Shown here in pieces: positions 1 to 9,309 of a stretch of DNA of 64,000 nt (positions are counted from its first letter, which is position 1; each line of letters starts with the position of its first letter). The stretch is taken from positions 124,001 through 188,000 of the forward strand of contig NW_025934840.1 of the NCBI RefSeq assembly GCF_000764305.2, read 5' to 3'. The notes beneath the pieces were generated by a model. That model saw only the letters and a program-made list of their open reading frames with translations. It ran no database searches and had not been told where the DNA came from. This DNA comes from Hyalella azteca. Taxonomy: Eukaryota > Arthropoda > Malacostraca > Amphipoda > Hyalellidae. The translations under genes and the position numbers were made by a program.

Positions 1-426
1 GAATATAGTGCTTGGTCATTTTATCCGTTCCCATCATTTTTCGCGTCTATTTATTTTTCGCTTGCTATTAAACTAATGTGTAATGTGCCCTTGAAGTTCA
101 TTTGAACCAGACGCCAAGATAACTGCTTCGCAGAATACCTAATGATAATAATAGTAGTTGGCATAATAAAGCAGGATGGTTTAACAAGCGATCTACTCAT
201 GTTCATGCTTCATGTCAAGTTAATAAAAACAGCAACTTTTCACCATCAATTTCCAAGTCCATGCTTCATATCAAAAATATTCAACCAGAAAAAAACAGCA
301 AATTTTCACCAACAATTTCCAAATTTCAATTCGCCCGCCAATAGGCCCTTGCTCAAATGCGAATTAACCATGCATGAGCTATCACATAATCCCTGAGAAT
401 TTGTCGTAAACGATTAAGAAATAAAT
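1..426. other. Left edge, no gene recognised
   Basis: AT-rich sequence, presumably intron of the TRABD-like gene. A short direct repeat is visible: TTTCACCA-CAATTTCC-like blocks with 'catgcttcat' around 205-325. I looked on the minus strand for the C-terminal TraB exon and its hydrophobic segment and did not see it. Confidence 0.6.
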
Positions 427-434
427 CAGCTTAC

Positions 435-488
435 GTAAGAAGGTCGCGGAGCTGTTGAGGGGTGACTTTGCCCCAATGCACTTCAATA
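435..488 (-). CDS. TRABD: TRABD-like mini-exon copy 3 (54 nt)
   Basis: Acceptor CAATAG at 494-489, one nucleotide, 17 codons IEVHWGKVTPQQLRDLL, then AC|GTAAGC at 435/434; the intron from copy 2 is 81 nt. It is the most diverged copy. Changes are synonymous except one conservative Glu-to-Asp, and no stop or splice-site loss has occurred. Everything left of 434 is presumably intron leading to C-terminal exons outside the window. Confidence 0.55.
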
Positions 489-3400
489 CTATTGGTATCG
501 TATTAAGATTAAGCTACCACATAATCCCTAAGAATTTGTCGTAAACGATTACGAAATGAATCAGCTTACGTGAGAAGTTCGCGGAGTTGCTGAGGGGTGA
601 CTTTGCCCCAATGAACTTCAATACTATCGGTATCGTATTAAGATTAAGCTATCACATAATCCCTGAGAATTTGTCGTAAACGCTTGAGAAATAAATCAGC
701 TTACGTGAGAAGTTCGCGGAGCTGCTGAGGCGTGACTTTGCCCCAATGAACTTCAATGCTATCGGTATCGTATTAAGATTAAGCTATCACATAATCCATG
801 AATATGTCGTAAACGATTGAGAAATAAATCAGCTTACGTGAGAAGTTCACGGAGTTGCTGAGGGGTGACTTTGCCCCAATGAACTTCAATGCCTTTCTGG
901 TGGCCGATGCCCACTACCCCCACGACGCGACGTGGCACGCGGTTTCCTGACAATAAAAATAATAATTACGTAACTATGAAAACAACAAAAATAATAATAA
1001 TAACAAGTGAGCAAGATTCGTACTCATGTTGATGTTTGCTACCTAAGAAGAAAGAGAAGGAGAGGTTGTTGTTGATGTTTCAGGTTGATGATGATGATGC
1101 AAACTCATGTTGATGTTTGCTAAGAAGAAAGAGAAGGAGAGGTGGAGGTTTTTGTAAAAAAAAAAAAATTATAAAACAAGTGAAGAAGGTTCGTACTCAT
1201 GTACATGTTTACTACTTCCATCAAAAAAAAAAAAAAAAAAAGAAAGGAAGAAAGGAGAAGGAGAGCTGGAGGTGTTGTTTAAAAAAAGATAATAACAAGT
1301 AAATAAGAAGAAGAATCAGATCACTAGGCTAACACTTGTTCTCTCCTAACCCGAAAACATCATTACCAGCTTGAATGGTTATTCATAACTAACTAGGAGA
1401 TATTAATGACAAATCTGGTGGCGATGTCTATGACCAATTTCGTGGTCGTAGTGAGACAAACATATGATATCGAAGGTGTTTTAGTTCGTATTGACACTAG
1501 AACTGCGACATTTGAATTGACAAAGGAATTAAGCTTAGAAATTTCTCCGTTTTAACCCCGTTATGTACGAATCGGCAAGGCAAGTTAACATTTGATAAGC
1601 GAGAATAAAAATTCTGCACGTATCGAGCAATCAAGATAAAAGTTGTCAATTGAAGTGGTGTTAGCAACCACGATATATTTGTCTATTTATATATAATATA
1701 TATAACGTATATATAAATCAGCACAGGTGTACAATAAGCAAGAAACACGAAGTTTGGAACACTTAAACATGTTGTTGTTTCCTCTAAAATTTGGAAATTC
1801 CCAGTACCGGTATTTTACTCCCGAGATAAATTCTCTAGAGAAGAAACGAATTTTTTTATGCATACCGGTACGATGTTTCACATGATGTACATTTGTTTAC
1901 AGCATGAATTGCAATGAACCTAGTTTCTAACTATACTCTTTTCAACAGGTAAATCATTTCACATTTACAATTCTACAATAGGTGAACCAGTTTATACAAA
2001 GATTATATTCACTAACCGGCACGCAAGCTAAACACCAGTAAGAATCTATCAGTACTACGCTAAGTAAATAACATTAAATAATACTACTTTTGAAGATTTG
2101 TAGGAAGGAAAGAAAGTACCTATATACACTATACTTACAATAGGTAAAATCAAGTCTGTTTCAATCTGTTTTTGTAAATTTATTACAGGTACGTACAACA
2201 CTAAACTAAAGGAAGTATAGTACTACGTTTGAAGATTTGTTCATGCAAATGCTAAGGTGTGGTTGTAATCTACACCAAGTATATATTATACCAGTGAGGG
2301 GCGAAGGGTGGCAGGCGAGGTGCAGAGAGTGTGAGAGGTTGAATTCTGCACTAAGTATATATTATACCAGTGAGGGGCGAAGGGTGGCAGGCGAGGTGCA
2401 GAGAGTGTGAGAGGTTGTAATCTGCACTAAGTATATATTCNATCATTGTGCTACAACTACCCTCTTTGCTGTACAAAATAAAATAACTTTGGAAAACATC
2501 ATACACATCATTGTGCTACAACTACCCTCTTTGCTGTACAAAATAAAATAACTTTGGAAAACATCATACACATCATTGTGCTACAACTACCCTCTTTGCT
2601 GTACAAAATAAAATAACTTTGGAAAACATCATACACATCATTGTGCTACAACTACCCTCTTTGCTGTACAAAATAAAATAACTTTGGAAAACATCATACA
2701 CATCATTGTGCTACAACTACCCTCTTTGCTGTGCAAAATAAAACAACCTTAGAAAACATGATACACATTATTGTGCTACAACTACCCTCTTTGCTGTACA
2801 AAATAAAATAACTTTGGAAAACGTGACACACATCATTTAGCTACAAGTACAAAGAAATGATTTATGCGACACCCTGCTACCCACTTTCATAATGTTGCAT
2901 ATATTCACTTACAATATTTTTAGCTATGAATTAATAGTTGAATGCTTTATTCAGTATTCAATGACATCATAATATGATTAATTACACGACACCCTGCTAC
3001 AATTTTCTTACGTTATATTTAATCACAATATTTTTGGCTATAAAGTAATGGTCGAATGCAAAGCAAAGGCTTAATTCAGTATTCAATGACATCATAATAT
3101 GATAAATTCAAATAACATAGAATTGCTTATACACGCTCTAACCCAAGACCTGATGGGCTCTGAAGTGGTGATGATGTGGAAGGCAAGTTTGAGCTTAGAC
3201 CAGGGAGATAGGGCAGCCAGAGCGCGGCCCAAAGTGATGTTAATGGGGCGGTCCCCGAGCTGGATGCTAGCTCCTGGAACAAGACGCTTCACTGCAGAGA
3301 CAGCAACTCTGAATTCTCCTCCGGGTGCCATCCCAAGCTGCTTTGTAATGTGAGCTGACACTGAGAGCAACAAGAGGTATAGAATACCTTGCACCCTGCC

Positions 3401-5210
3401 ATGCTGGCTCAACACAGCTCTCATCTTTGTGAAGTCCATGTTGGTGCTCTCTTGTAGAATGGTCTGTTCATCCAGGGACAAGATGGCTGTCCGAGCTCTG
3501 CATAACTCCAGCACAACAACGTCAGGGCGAACCTTCTCTATGGTTGCTACTACATCTTGCTGGCTCTCCTCTGAGAAGTGGGCTGTGCCTACCACGAACA
3601 CCTCGCAGTTGTTCGGCCCAACCAGACGCACAACAGTTGACGGCAGATCACCTAAAGCTGTGGAGATAAACTTGATTAAAATTGTGAATAATTCTTCTGA
3701 AATAAATAGCTTACACGGGGCTCTTTATTTAGAAAATTTTCTCCAGGGTTTGAAGAAATGAACACATGAAAATGGTATGGTATCACTAAAAGATCACTGA
3801 ATGTTTTTAAAGCTACAGGTAAGACTTTTCTGCTTGGAAGTATTTAAAGGTTTGAAAATTTTTCCAAATAAAATCACGTTTTGCAGCTGATTAAGATGCT
3901 ACCTATTCCTGCAATATATGAGTGCAAAAATAAAGCCAGTTAGTGAGTAGCAATTGAATTAATCATTTGTTAAAAAACATTACACACACAAATGCCAGTG
4001 ATATACACTTTGAAAATATAAAACAATGAACCAAAGAAAAGCTTACAACATAAAATGTTATCAAGTTGCATCAAGGCATCAGTCAGTGCAAAAATTATAA
4101 ACTAAACACAGAGGTCACCAACTTGAAAACACACACACATACGTATATGCACACAAAGATGAGTCAGGTGCAACCAATGATACCATAACTATCATTAGAT
4201 TCGTCAGGTTAGATGCATTCACAAAGAAGACTTGAAAGTTAGACTTATAGTCTAAGTGTGAGCTAACTGGACTAACTCAACTAGAGTGCTACATGCCTTG
4301 TGGTCTTTGACGTCTTAAATCCTTCCTTTTTCTAAGCTTTTTCCTTCGTTTCTGTGGGGTGCCTACTTGCAGGGCACTTACTTCCTCAGGCTCATTCACA
4401 CTGCTTTCACTTGCTATGCTCAACAAACAAGCTCAAATGAGATTGATGTGCACACAAACACTTTGTCTATTTTAATCAATGAAATAAAATTATCATTCAG
4501 TGAAAATAGCTAAACAATTTCACCATCAATTATAACTGAAAATCATTTTAAACTTCATTTGCCAGCTCTCAACAATTTTAAAAGGGTAAACATGTAATAG
4601 AAGTTGCATCAAGTTGTTCAAAACATGATAAAAATTCACACCTCCAAGTTTTTTTATATTACAGTGGGGGAAATGTACCAAGTCCATACCAAATTCAGTT
4701 GATTCCTAAATTAAAAATAGCAGTTGTTATGTAGTATCATTAGACAATTACAGTGAATATCTCACCTTGTGATCCAGACGAATGAAGCACATTAGTGGCA
4801 TGTGAAGCTGGTGTTGTCAAGGTCTTGGCTGCACCATCCTCTTCTTGAGCATTAACAGCAACATCATTTGTATCAGGAGAAGATACTTTAACTTCATTAG
4901 AATCTTTAGTTTCAAGTGCAGCTTGTTGGCCTTCCATTCTCGGCTCTTCACTTGATGAAGACACATAATCTTCACTTATGCTAATACATTTGCTTGTGTC
5001 TATTGTAGCATTGTTTGGGAGAGGTGACTTGGATCTGTTGACATTTTTCTCTGCTATTTCAGATGCTTCAACATGAAGAGCGGCAGCAGCTGATGGTGTG
5101 AGTGCAAAGGTCATTGAGCCTGTCACAACCATCTCGGCATCACTGCCACTTCCAATTTTTTCATCTTCTTCAGTATTTACTGAAGAAGCACTTACTTGAG
5201 AATCATTCAT
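435..5210 (-). CDS. TRABD: TraB-domain protein gene, TRABD-like (partial, multi-exon model)
   Basis: Gene-level model covering the exons listed separately. TraB/TRABD proteins are a conserved family with a GTxH motif, an E-L-C-x-x-R motif, a G-x-A-P-G-G-E-F block and a late V-V-G-x-x-G-x-G-H block, all visible here. Animal members usually end in a hydrophobic membrane anchor and have been linked to mitochondria; that part lies beyond the left edge. Reading right to left: N-terminal Ser/Glu-rich exon, basic exon ending R-R-Q-R-P-Q, main TraB exon, then the GHxxG exon and three mini-exon copies. Phases agree at every visible junction (1/2 nt split, 1/2 nt split, then 2-nt ends). The middle TraB segment is missing between 947 and 3149, where an N at 2441 joins two repeat arrays. 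Identity as a TraB-family gene is secure; the catalytic role of the family is not settled, so none is assigned. Confidence 0.88.
570..623 (-). CDS. TRABD: TRABD-like mini-exon copy 2 (54 nt)
   Basis: Same architecture as copy 1: acceptor GATAG at 628-624, one nucleotide, 17 codons identical in translation to the parent exon end, then AC|GTAAGC at 570/569. The intron from copy 1 is 81 nt. The only coding difference from the parent exon is a synonymous CGT/CGC. Confidence 0.6.
705..758 (-). CDS. TRABD: TRABD-like mini-exon copy 1 (54 nt)
   Basis: After CCGATAG at 765-759 the sequence reads C, then 17 codons IEVHWGKVTPQQLRELL, then AC|GTAAGC. One leading and two trailing nucleotides make it phase-symmetric, so inclusion adds exactly 18 residues in frame after the 838-946 exon. 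The intron between them is 79 nt. Compared with the parent exon, the three coding differences (ACC/ACG, CAA/CAG, CGT/CGC) are all synonymous. Splice signals and frame are seen directly; use in mRNA is inferred. Confidence 0.6.
838..946 (-). CDS. TRABD: TRABD-like late exon: V-V-G-I-G-H block
   Basis: The acceptor is TTGTCAG at 948-947 and the donor AC|GTAAGC at 838/837. The 109 nt comprise 2 nt, 35 codons and 2 nt. The peptide reads N-R-V-P-R-R-V-V-G-V-V-G-I-G-H-Q-K-G-I-E, then VHWGKVTPQQLRELL. Animal TRABD has V-V-V-G-V-V-G-M-G-H-x-P-G-I-E at the corresponding place, one of the most conserved TraB motifs. It lies about 2.2 kb downstream of exon 3 on the same strand, so the missing middle of the domain must fall between them or in unassembled sequence. 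The end of this exon and its donor are the source of the three mini-exon copies further left. Confidence 0.86.
1019..1275 (+). repeat. Purine-rich imperfect tandem repeat (~80-90 bp, 3 copies)
   Basis: The block ACTCATGTTGATGTTTGCTA followed by AAGAAGAAAGAGAAGGAGAG occurs near 1021, 1103 and, diverged, 1194-1275. It is interrupted by A-runs at 1157-1169 and 1224-1241. It lies within the TRABD intron region. Confidence 0.75.
1406..1555 (+). CDS. Small open frame, 49 codons (doubtful)
   Basis: ATG at 1406 to TAA at 1553-1555. The translation is hydrophobic/charged and not repetitive, and includes V-V-V-V-R-Q-T-Y-D-I-E-G-V-L-V-R-I-D-T-R-T. I do not recognise it. It lies antisense to the TRABD-like gene in what should be its intron, so chance or an old insertion fragment is as likely as a gene. 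Confidence 0.15.
   Translation: MTNLVAMSMTNFVVVVRQTYDIEGVLVRIDTRTATFELTKELSLEISPF
2264..2440. repeat. 76-bp tandem repeat, 2.3 copies
   Basis: The unit contains AAGTATATATTATACCAGTG followed by a G-rich stretch (GAGGGGCGAAGGGTGGCAGG). Copies start near 2264 and 2340; a third begins near 2414 and is cut off at the N at 2441. Confidence 0.9.
2441..2441. other. Single N at a junction between two repeat arrays
   Basis: The only ambiguous base in this part lies exactly where the 76-bp array stops mid-unit and the 65-bp array begins. This pattern fits an assembly join, and it lies where the middle TRABD exons are expected. Confidence 0.7.
2442..2836. repeat. 65-bp tandem repeat, 6 copies
   Basis: The unit includes ATCATTGTGCTACAACTACC, CTCTTTGCTGTACAAAATAA and a TTTGGAAAACATCATACAC block. 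The first four copies are almost identical; the last two are diverged, suggesting recent expansion at the left side. Confidence 0.93.
2868..3104. repeat. ~125-bp direct repeat, 2 copies
   Basis: CGACACCCTGCTAC starts copies near 2868 and 2988; both end with GTATTCAATGACATCATAAT. The copies have drifted by substitutions and small indels. The right copy ends near the 3' side of TRABD exon 3. Confidence 0.8.
3150..3657 (-). CDS. TRABD: TRABD-like exon 3: main TraB domain
   Basis: It codes L-P-S-T-V-V-R-L-V-G followed by the family hallmark F-V-V-G-T-A-H-F-S. Next come P-D-V-V-V-L-E-L-C-R-A-R, S-A-H-I-T-K-Q-L-G-M-A-P-G-G-E-F, and L-G-D-R-P-I-N-I-T-L-G-R-A. All align in order with animal TRABD proteins. 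The acceptor is either CAG at 3659-3658 (exon from 3657) or TAG at 3653-3652 (exon from 3651). Both are in frame and differ by two residues. The donor is ATCAG|GTCTTG at 3150/3149, right after S-E-P-I, where similarity to the family stops; the open frame continues to 3092 without resembling TraB. Two plus-strand open frames over this exon are antisense shadows. Confidence 0.93.
4297..4413 (-). CDS. TRABD: TRABD-like exon 2: basic linker before the TraB domain
   Basis: The exon starts after an AG at 4415-4414 with 2 nt completing the split codon from exon 1, then 38 codons, then 1 nt. The peptide has an acidic start (SESSVNEPEE) and a strongly basic end (KRRKKLRKRKDLRRQRPQ). Vertebrate TRABD has a similar K/R-rich stretch ending R-R-Q-R-P just before L-P-x-T-V, and the same order appears here when joined to exon 3. 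To keep frame the donor must be CAAG|GCATGT at 4297/4296, a GC-type donor. GTAAGT inside the exon (after EPEE) is a better-looking donor but would leave the wrong phase and lose the conserved basic motif. Reading on past the GC donor reaches a stop within two codons. Confidence 0.65.
4766..5210 (-). CDS. TRABD: TRABD-like exon 1: start codon and acidic N-terminus
   Basis: The exon runs from ATG at 5210 (context AAGAAC-ATG, insect-like) to a donor AAG|GTGAGA at 4766/4765, giving 148 codons plus 1 nt. The peptide begins MNDSQVSASSVNTEEDEKIG and is rich in Ser, Glu, Asp and Ala, with no TraB motif; this matches the variable, probably disordered N-termini of the family. Just upstream, at 5231-5230, is an AG preceded by T-rich sequence, so the ATG may follow a 5'UTR intron. 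A cryptic CAA|GTAAGT lies 15 nt into the coding sequence. It is assigned to TRABD by strand, spacing and exact phase match to the next exon, not by similarity. Confidence 0.72.
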
Positions 5211-5230
5211 GTTCTTGTCTTGATTTGCAC

Positions 5231-8200
5231 TAAAAGTTTGTACTGTTTATATTTATTAAAGCAATGGATGTATCTGAATTAACTTTCGAATATTTTTATG
5301 ACTGGGAGCACAGGAAAAAAATAATGTCACAATAAAGACATTAAAAAATGCAAAACATTTTAGAAAATAAATTTTATTTTCATAGTCAACACAGTAAATT
5401 TTTTTACTGTCTACTGCTGCTAATCAGTAATACAATTATTCTCAATCAATAATTATCAATATTGAAAATATTGCCATCAGAGGATGAGAAAATTATGCAG
5501 TTGTGATATAGAAGCAGCAGTGGGTACAAAGTTTATACATTAGATCTTTAGTCAGGCTTACATTATGGGAGATTGTTTCCTTCTTCTGTAGAGAATAAAA
5601 ATTTACCAGCAGAAGGATCTTTCTGCTGATGCACTTTGTGGACATACGGTAATATTGTAGCAAAACAGTTTCATTCCAGTTTTATTGTTATTCATTTGTT
5701 TAATATATGAATTTATCATTTATCACAATGTCCTTTTTTAGGCAACGTGCAAATTCCAATATTCTAATATTAGTTCATTGAGATGGTTGTTTAGCAAGTA
5801 CTTCTAATAAATATAGTTACTAGTAACATAACTAGCAAGATATGTGCTAGTAGTGCATGCAATTGCCTGGGCGGGAGTTAGTTGGGATGTATGTTTTACA
5901 CAGCTATTATGACCATCCTTGTTTTATAGTTCTATTTATGATGTTGATGGGTTGAGGACTTGAGGTGTTGCTTGTTGATGTTTGGGTACATATTCATTAT
6001 GTATAAACATTTTGCATGCTTGCAAAAGTGTGAAACATGTGATGGGCAGAATTTTATGTTAGCATATTCTATGATTTAAAAAAAACTAGCACTCCTTTGG
6101 CCTCATAAGCCAAACACTGTAATATTATTTCTTTCACTTTGGCTGAGTTCAATCGTTTTCTGTGTTTAATTTCTGTCAACCCAAATTATTAATTGGCTAA
6201 GAAGTGAATCTGGGAGTCAAGGGCCTAGTTAAATATTTGGGAGATTTTAAGATATTTGACTGATACCCTTGATTAGATAGTACGGAGGCATACTGGCAAG
6301 CAAGAGATTTAAAAAAAAATCAGTAGTTAATAGTTTTCTAGCTCAAAATTTTATTCAATATCTATGTAAAAATGCTCGTATCCTTGATACGGTACTGGTC
6401 CGCTCATAGGACTTAAAAAGGAAGAGTCTAAAAAGTCACTGTTTTGCCACTATATCCCAGTAATCCAATGATGATTTTAGAATTTTAGCTTTCACAAGCA
6501 ATTTTTACAAATTTATTTTTCAAATTTTTCCTATATTCCACATATTTATTTATTACATATTTATTTACTGCCTGCTGCCTAATTTTAACATAGCTTCTAG
6601 TCTTTTTACTGCCTTCAAAGTTTTTAATTCATGTCCTCTATAAATGATGAATATCCTCTTATTTTTACCTCTTGAAATTATGCATAGACAGACCTTTTTG
6701 CTAATAGGCATGGAATATATCTACCTTTTGAGCTTCAGCCACAACCAGAGCTAAGAGAGCTTTCCCGATGATTTTCCATGCCCCATTATGGAGCAATGAA
6801 TGAGATTCCCAATAGATAAATTACATCCTATCTAATTGTTAATAAAAGTGTATGTTTGGGCCACAAGATTACAAATGTATGAAAAATTTGTCATTTTGGA
6901 ACTGTAAACTTTCTTTAATGTATGAAAATTTCAATTCTGTCTGTCCCATGCCATGTGTAGAATTTGACAGAATTAACCAGTAAATTGGCAAGAATACTTG
7001 TGGGCCTTGAATTGGCCCGGGGCCCCTGGTATTCCAAATAGGCATGTCTTCTTACCTAGTGAATCTAGTGTGGGTCAGTGGGTGCTCATGTCTGAATATT
7101 CCTATTACACTTAGCTACACATCATCATCATCAACACATGAAGAAATAAAAATTGTTGGGCTATTTTCTCTGCTTATAGTTATACATTCTTCGTTGGCTG
7201 GTCAAGTGGTCAGACTTGGCAAGTTGGCAGTTGGTACTTGGTCGGTCCTATCATGATATAACTCATAAGTAGACCTGAGGGCTGAGACCACTGAGTGGAC
7301 TGTGGAGACTGAGTGTCCTGTCTCCTAACAAGTCTGAAGACTAGTACCTAACTTGAGAAATAAGAGCATCATAGATTATAGGTACCGGTATGCCAATGCC
7401 ATTAGTATTTAGTCATTACCAAAATACCAGGGCAACCAGGGCCCCCCGGCCCAGGCTACCACTACCTCTACCAGTACCAGCATTTTCATGATTTGTGAAT
7501 AAGGATAACTGGATAAGATATTGAAGAAAATCCTAGACTTGGAAGTTGGAGTAGATCAGAAAATTGGAAATTAAAGAGTTTCTGAAAAATCTACTGTCGG
7601 CTATGGGTCGCCACAATCAGACGCCACCTGCGCCGCGCTGCCCCGCACACTCTTTAATCTTTATTATTTTATATATTTAGGTACAATTACAGTCTAGTGA
7701 TAGTGAGTCTACTGCAGACGTGCCATTGTCTGCCAAGACATGAGATGATGAGCCTGAATTATGAAATAAATAAAGCGCTAAGCAATTCGTATTGCCATTT
7801 GCCGATAGCGATAGTGGAGCTGGAGCCTGCAATCTGCATTGCATTTGCAATTTTGCATTAAACGGAGCCTTACGGAGGTGATTGAATAAAACATAGATAA
7901 TGCTCACAGACAATTATAACAATTGATGTGACTGGAGAACTTTGAAAAGTACAATTGAATGGAGTAGTGAGTAGTGACAAGGTCAAGTGAGACTGTGAGA
8001 CGTCCGACGGTCAGAGCAACATTCACGAAATAAATTACGGTGGTGTAAGTGATAAAGTTCTAAATAACTCGTTGTCAATGGGTGCTGCTGACAAGGTCTC
8101 TGATCTTAGGAGCACCAATATTAACAATTACTGTAAACGCCCTATCCTTACCACAGAACTTATTCTGCCGGCCTTCAAAAGAAACAACATATTTTCTAAC

Positions 8201-8970
8201 AAAAATGCGGCAACGCTAAACAAATATTGTGCAATGTAGGTTCTAGTCAGTACAATATTTTCCATTTTTTCTTCTCAATACATTATCAATATTTTGCAAA
8301 TCACAATTTTCAAAATCATGATTTTCAAAATCACGATTTTCAAAATTACGATTTTCGAAATGATGATTTTGAACCCGTCATTATGGCATTACAACCCGTC
8401 ATTATGGTAATTCCACCTAAATATTGTTGCGTAATAATATTGAGTGATTGGGGCTGCCAAATTACTTCAATTCTCAACCGCCGAACCCATCTGGATGAAA
8501 TTAGAAACATCATTACACATGTCAATAGTGTCATGCCCGTAAGAAACAAGTCCCAATTTTCTTTATTCCGGTTCATCTTCTAGTCAACCAAAAATTCTAA
8601 GCCGTTAGGCTAATTTAACATAGATTATTTATAATTCTGACTTGAATAAAATAACTATTGCTAACATACCCTGAAACTACTCCACTTTACCCAACCTTAT
8701 AATTTGTAAATTTCATTTTATTAAATACAAGCCGAAAAAAATTCTGACACTGCTCGCGCGAGCGTATTGATGGTGATTAGATAATTTTTTTTTTGCATCT
8801 AGATCGATTGAGGATAGGCGGAGTTATGAATGTTGTACTTGAGCTCACGTGGGTTTAGCCATGGTTTTAGCTACCGAGTCCACCGCTGAGCTCCGGGAAT
8901 AATGTCGACTGATAAATAATCAATGTCATAGTCCGGCCGTCGGAGCGTCTTCCCTATGTGAACTCTCACG
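5231..8970. other. No gene recognised; sequence upstream of the TRABD-like start
   Basis: AT-rich unique sequence with scattered open frames shorter than 120 codons, none recognised. It may contain 5'UTR exons and the promoter of the TRABD-like gene, but no clear signal was identified. A short 15-bp near-palindromic repeat (GATTTTCAAAATCA) lies at 8305-8360. Confidence 0.5.
8305..8360. repeat. 15-bp near-palindromic tandem repeat
   Basis: About four copies of a unit containing GATTTTCAAAATC, each itself an inverted repeat. Confidence 0.75.
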
Positions 8971-9054
<84 letters not shown>

Positions 9055-9074
9055 TAATAATAATAATAATAATA
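8971..9074. repeat. (TAA)n microsatellite, tail of the SINE
   Basis: More than thirty TAA units with a single interruption near 9050; it abuts the SINE body at 9075. Confidence 0.95.
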
Positions 9075-9304
9075 GCAGCTTCAGCGTTTATTAGGCCGTA
9101 AGCCTGTCGCCGATTCTGAACATCGCAGAACATTCACAGCATTTTGCGCGCTTGAACTCGCAACTCACTGCTCCCATTCTGCTGTGCTTAACCGCCCGGC
9201 CTCCTTGCCGATTATGACCAGAAACTGGCGCACAGAGCTGGGATCGAACCCGCGCCTCTCTGCGCCAATCTTGGTACTCTGAACTTTAACCACTGGGCCA
9301 CCCT
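8971..9304 (-). mobile_element. tRNA-derived SINE with (TAA)n tail
   Basis: On the minus strand the body starts AGGGTGGCCCAGTGGTTAAA. It has an RNA polymerase III A box (TGGCCCAGTGG, 9300-9290) and a B box (GGTTCGATCCC, 9250-9240) with ~40 nt between them. An unrelated ~165-bp region follows, and the element ends in a ~100-bp (ATT)n run at 9074-8971. The pentamer ATCGT lies just outside the 5' end (9309-9305) and at the far end of the tail, a possible short target duplication. Tail and internal promoter distinguish it from a tRNA gene. Confidence 0.82.
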
Positions 9305-9309
9305 ACGAT

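Larger units (their letters stand above)
427..850 (-). repeat. 131-135-bp tandem repeat carrying the TRABD mini-exons
   Basis: The motif CAGCTTACG recurs at 427, 562, 697 and 828, giving units of 135, 135 and 131 bp. Each unit holds a 54-nt coding block and ~80 bp of intron sequence. The array abuts the authentic exon at 838-946, so it arose by tandem duplication of that exon's end plus its intron. Confidence 0.9.

Noticed and set aside
3099..3761. Plus-strand open frames opposite the TraB exon
   Set aside because: They are antisense shadows of a well-supported TRABD-like exon on the minus strand.
9240..9304. tRNA gene
   Set aside because: A and B boxes are present, but the body continues into unrelated sequence and a TAA tail and no cloverleaf acceptor closes, so it is a SINE.
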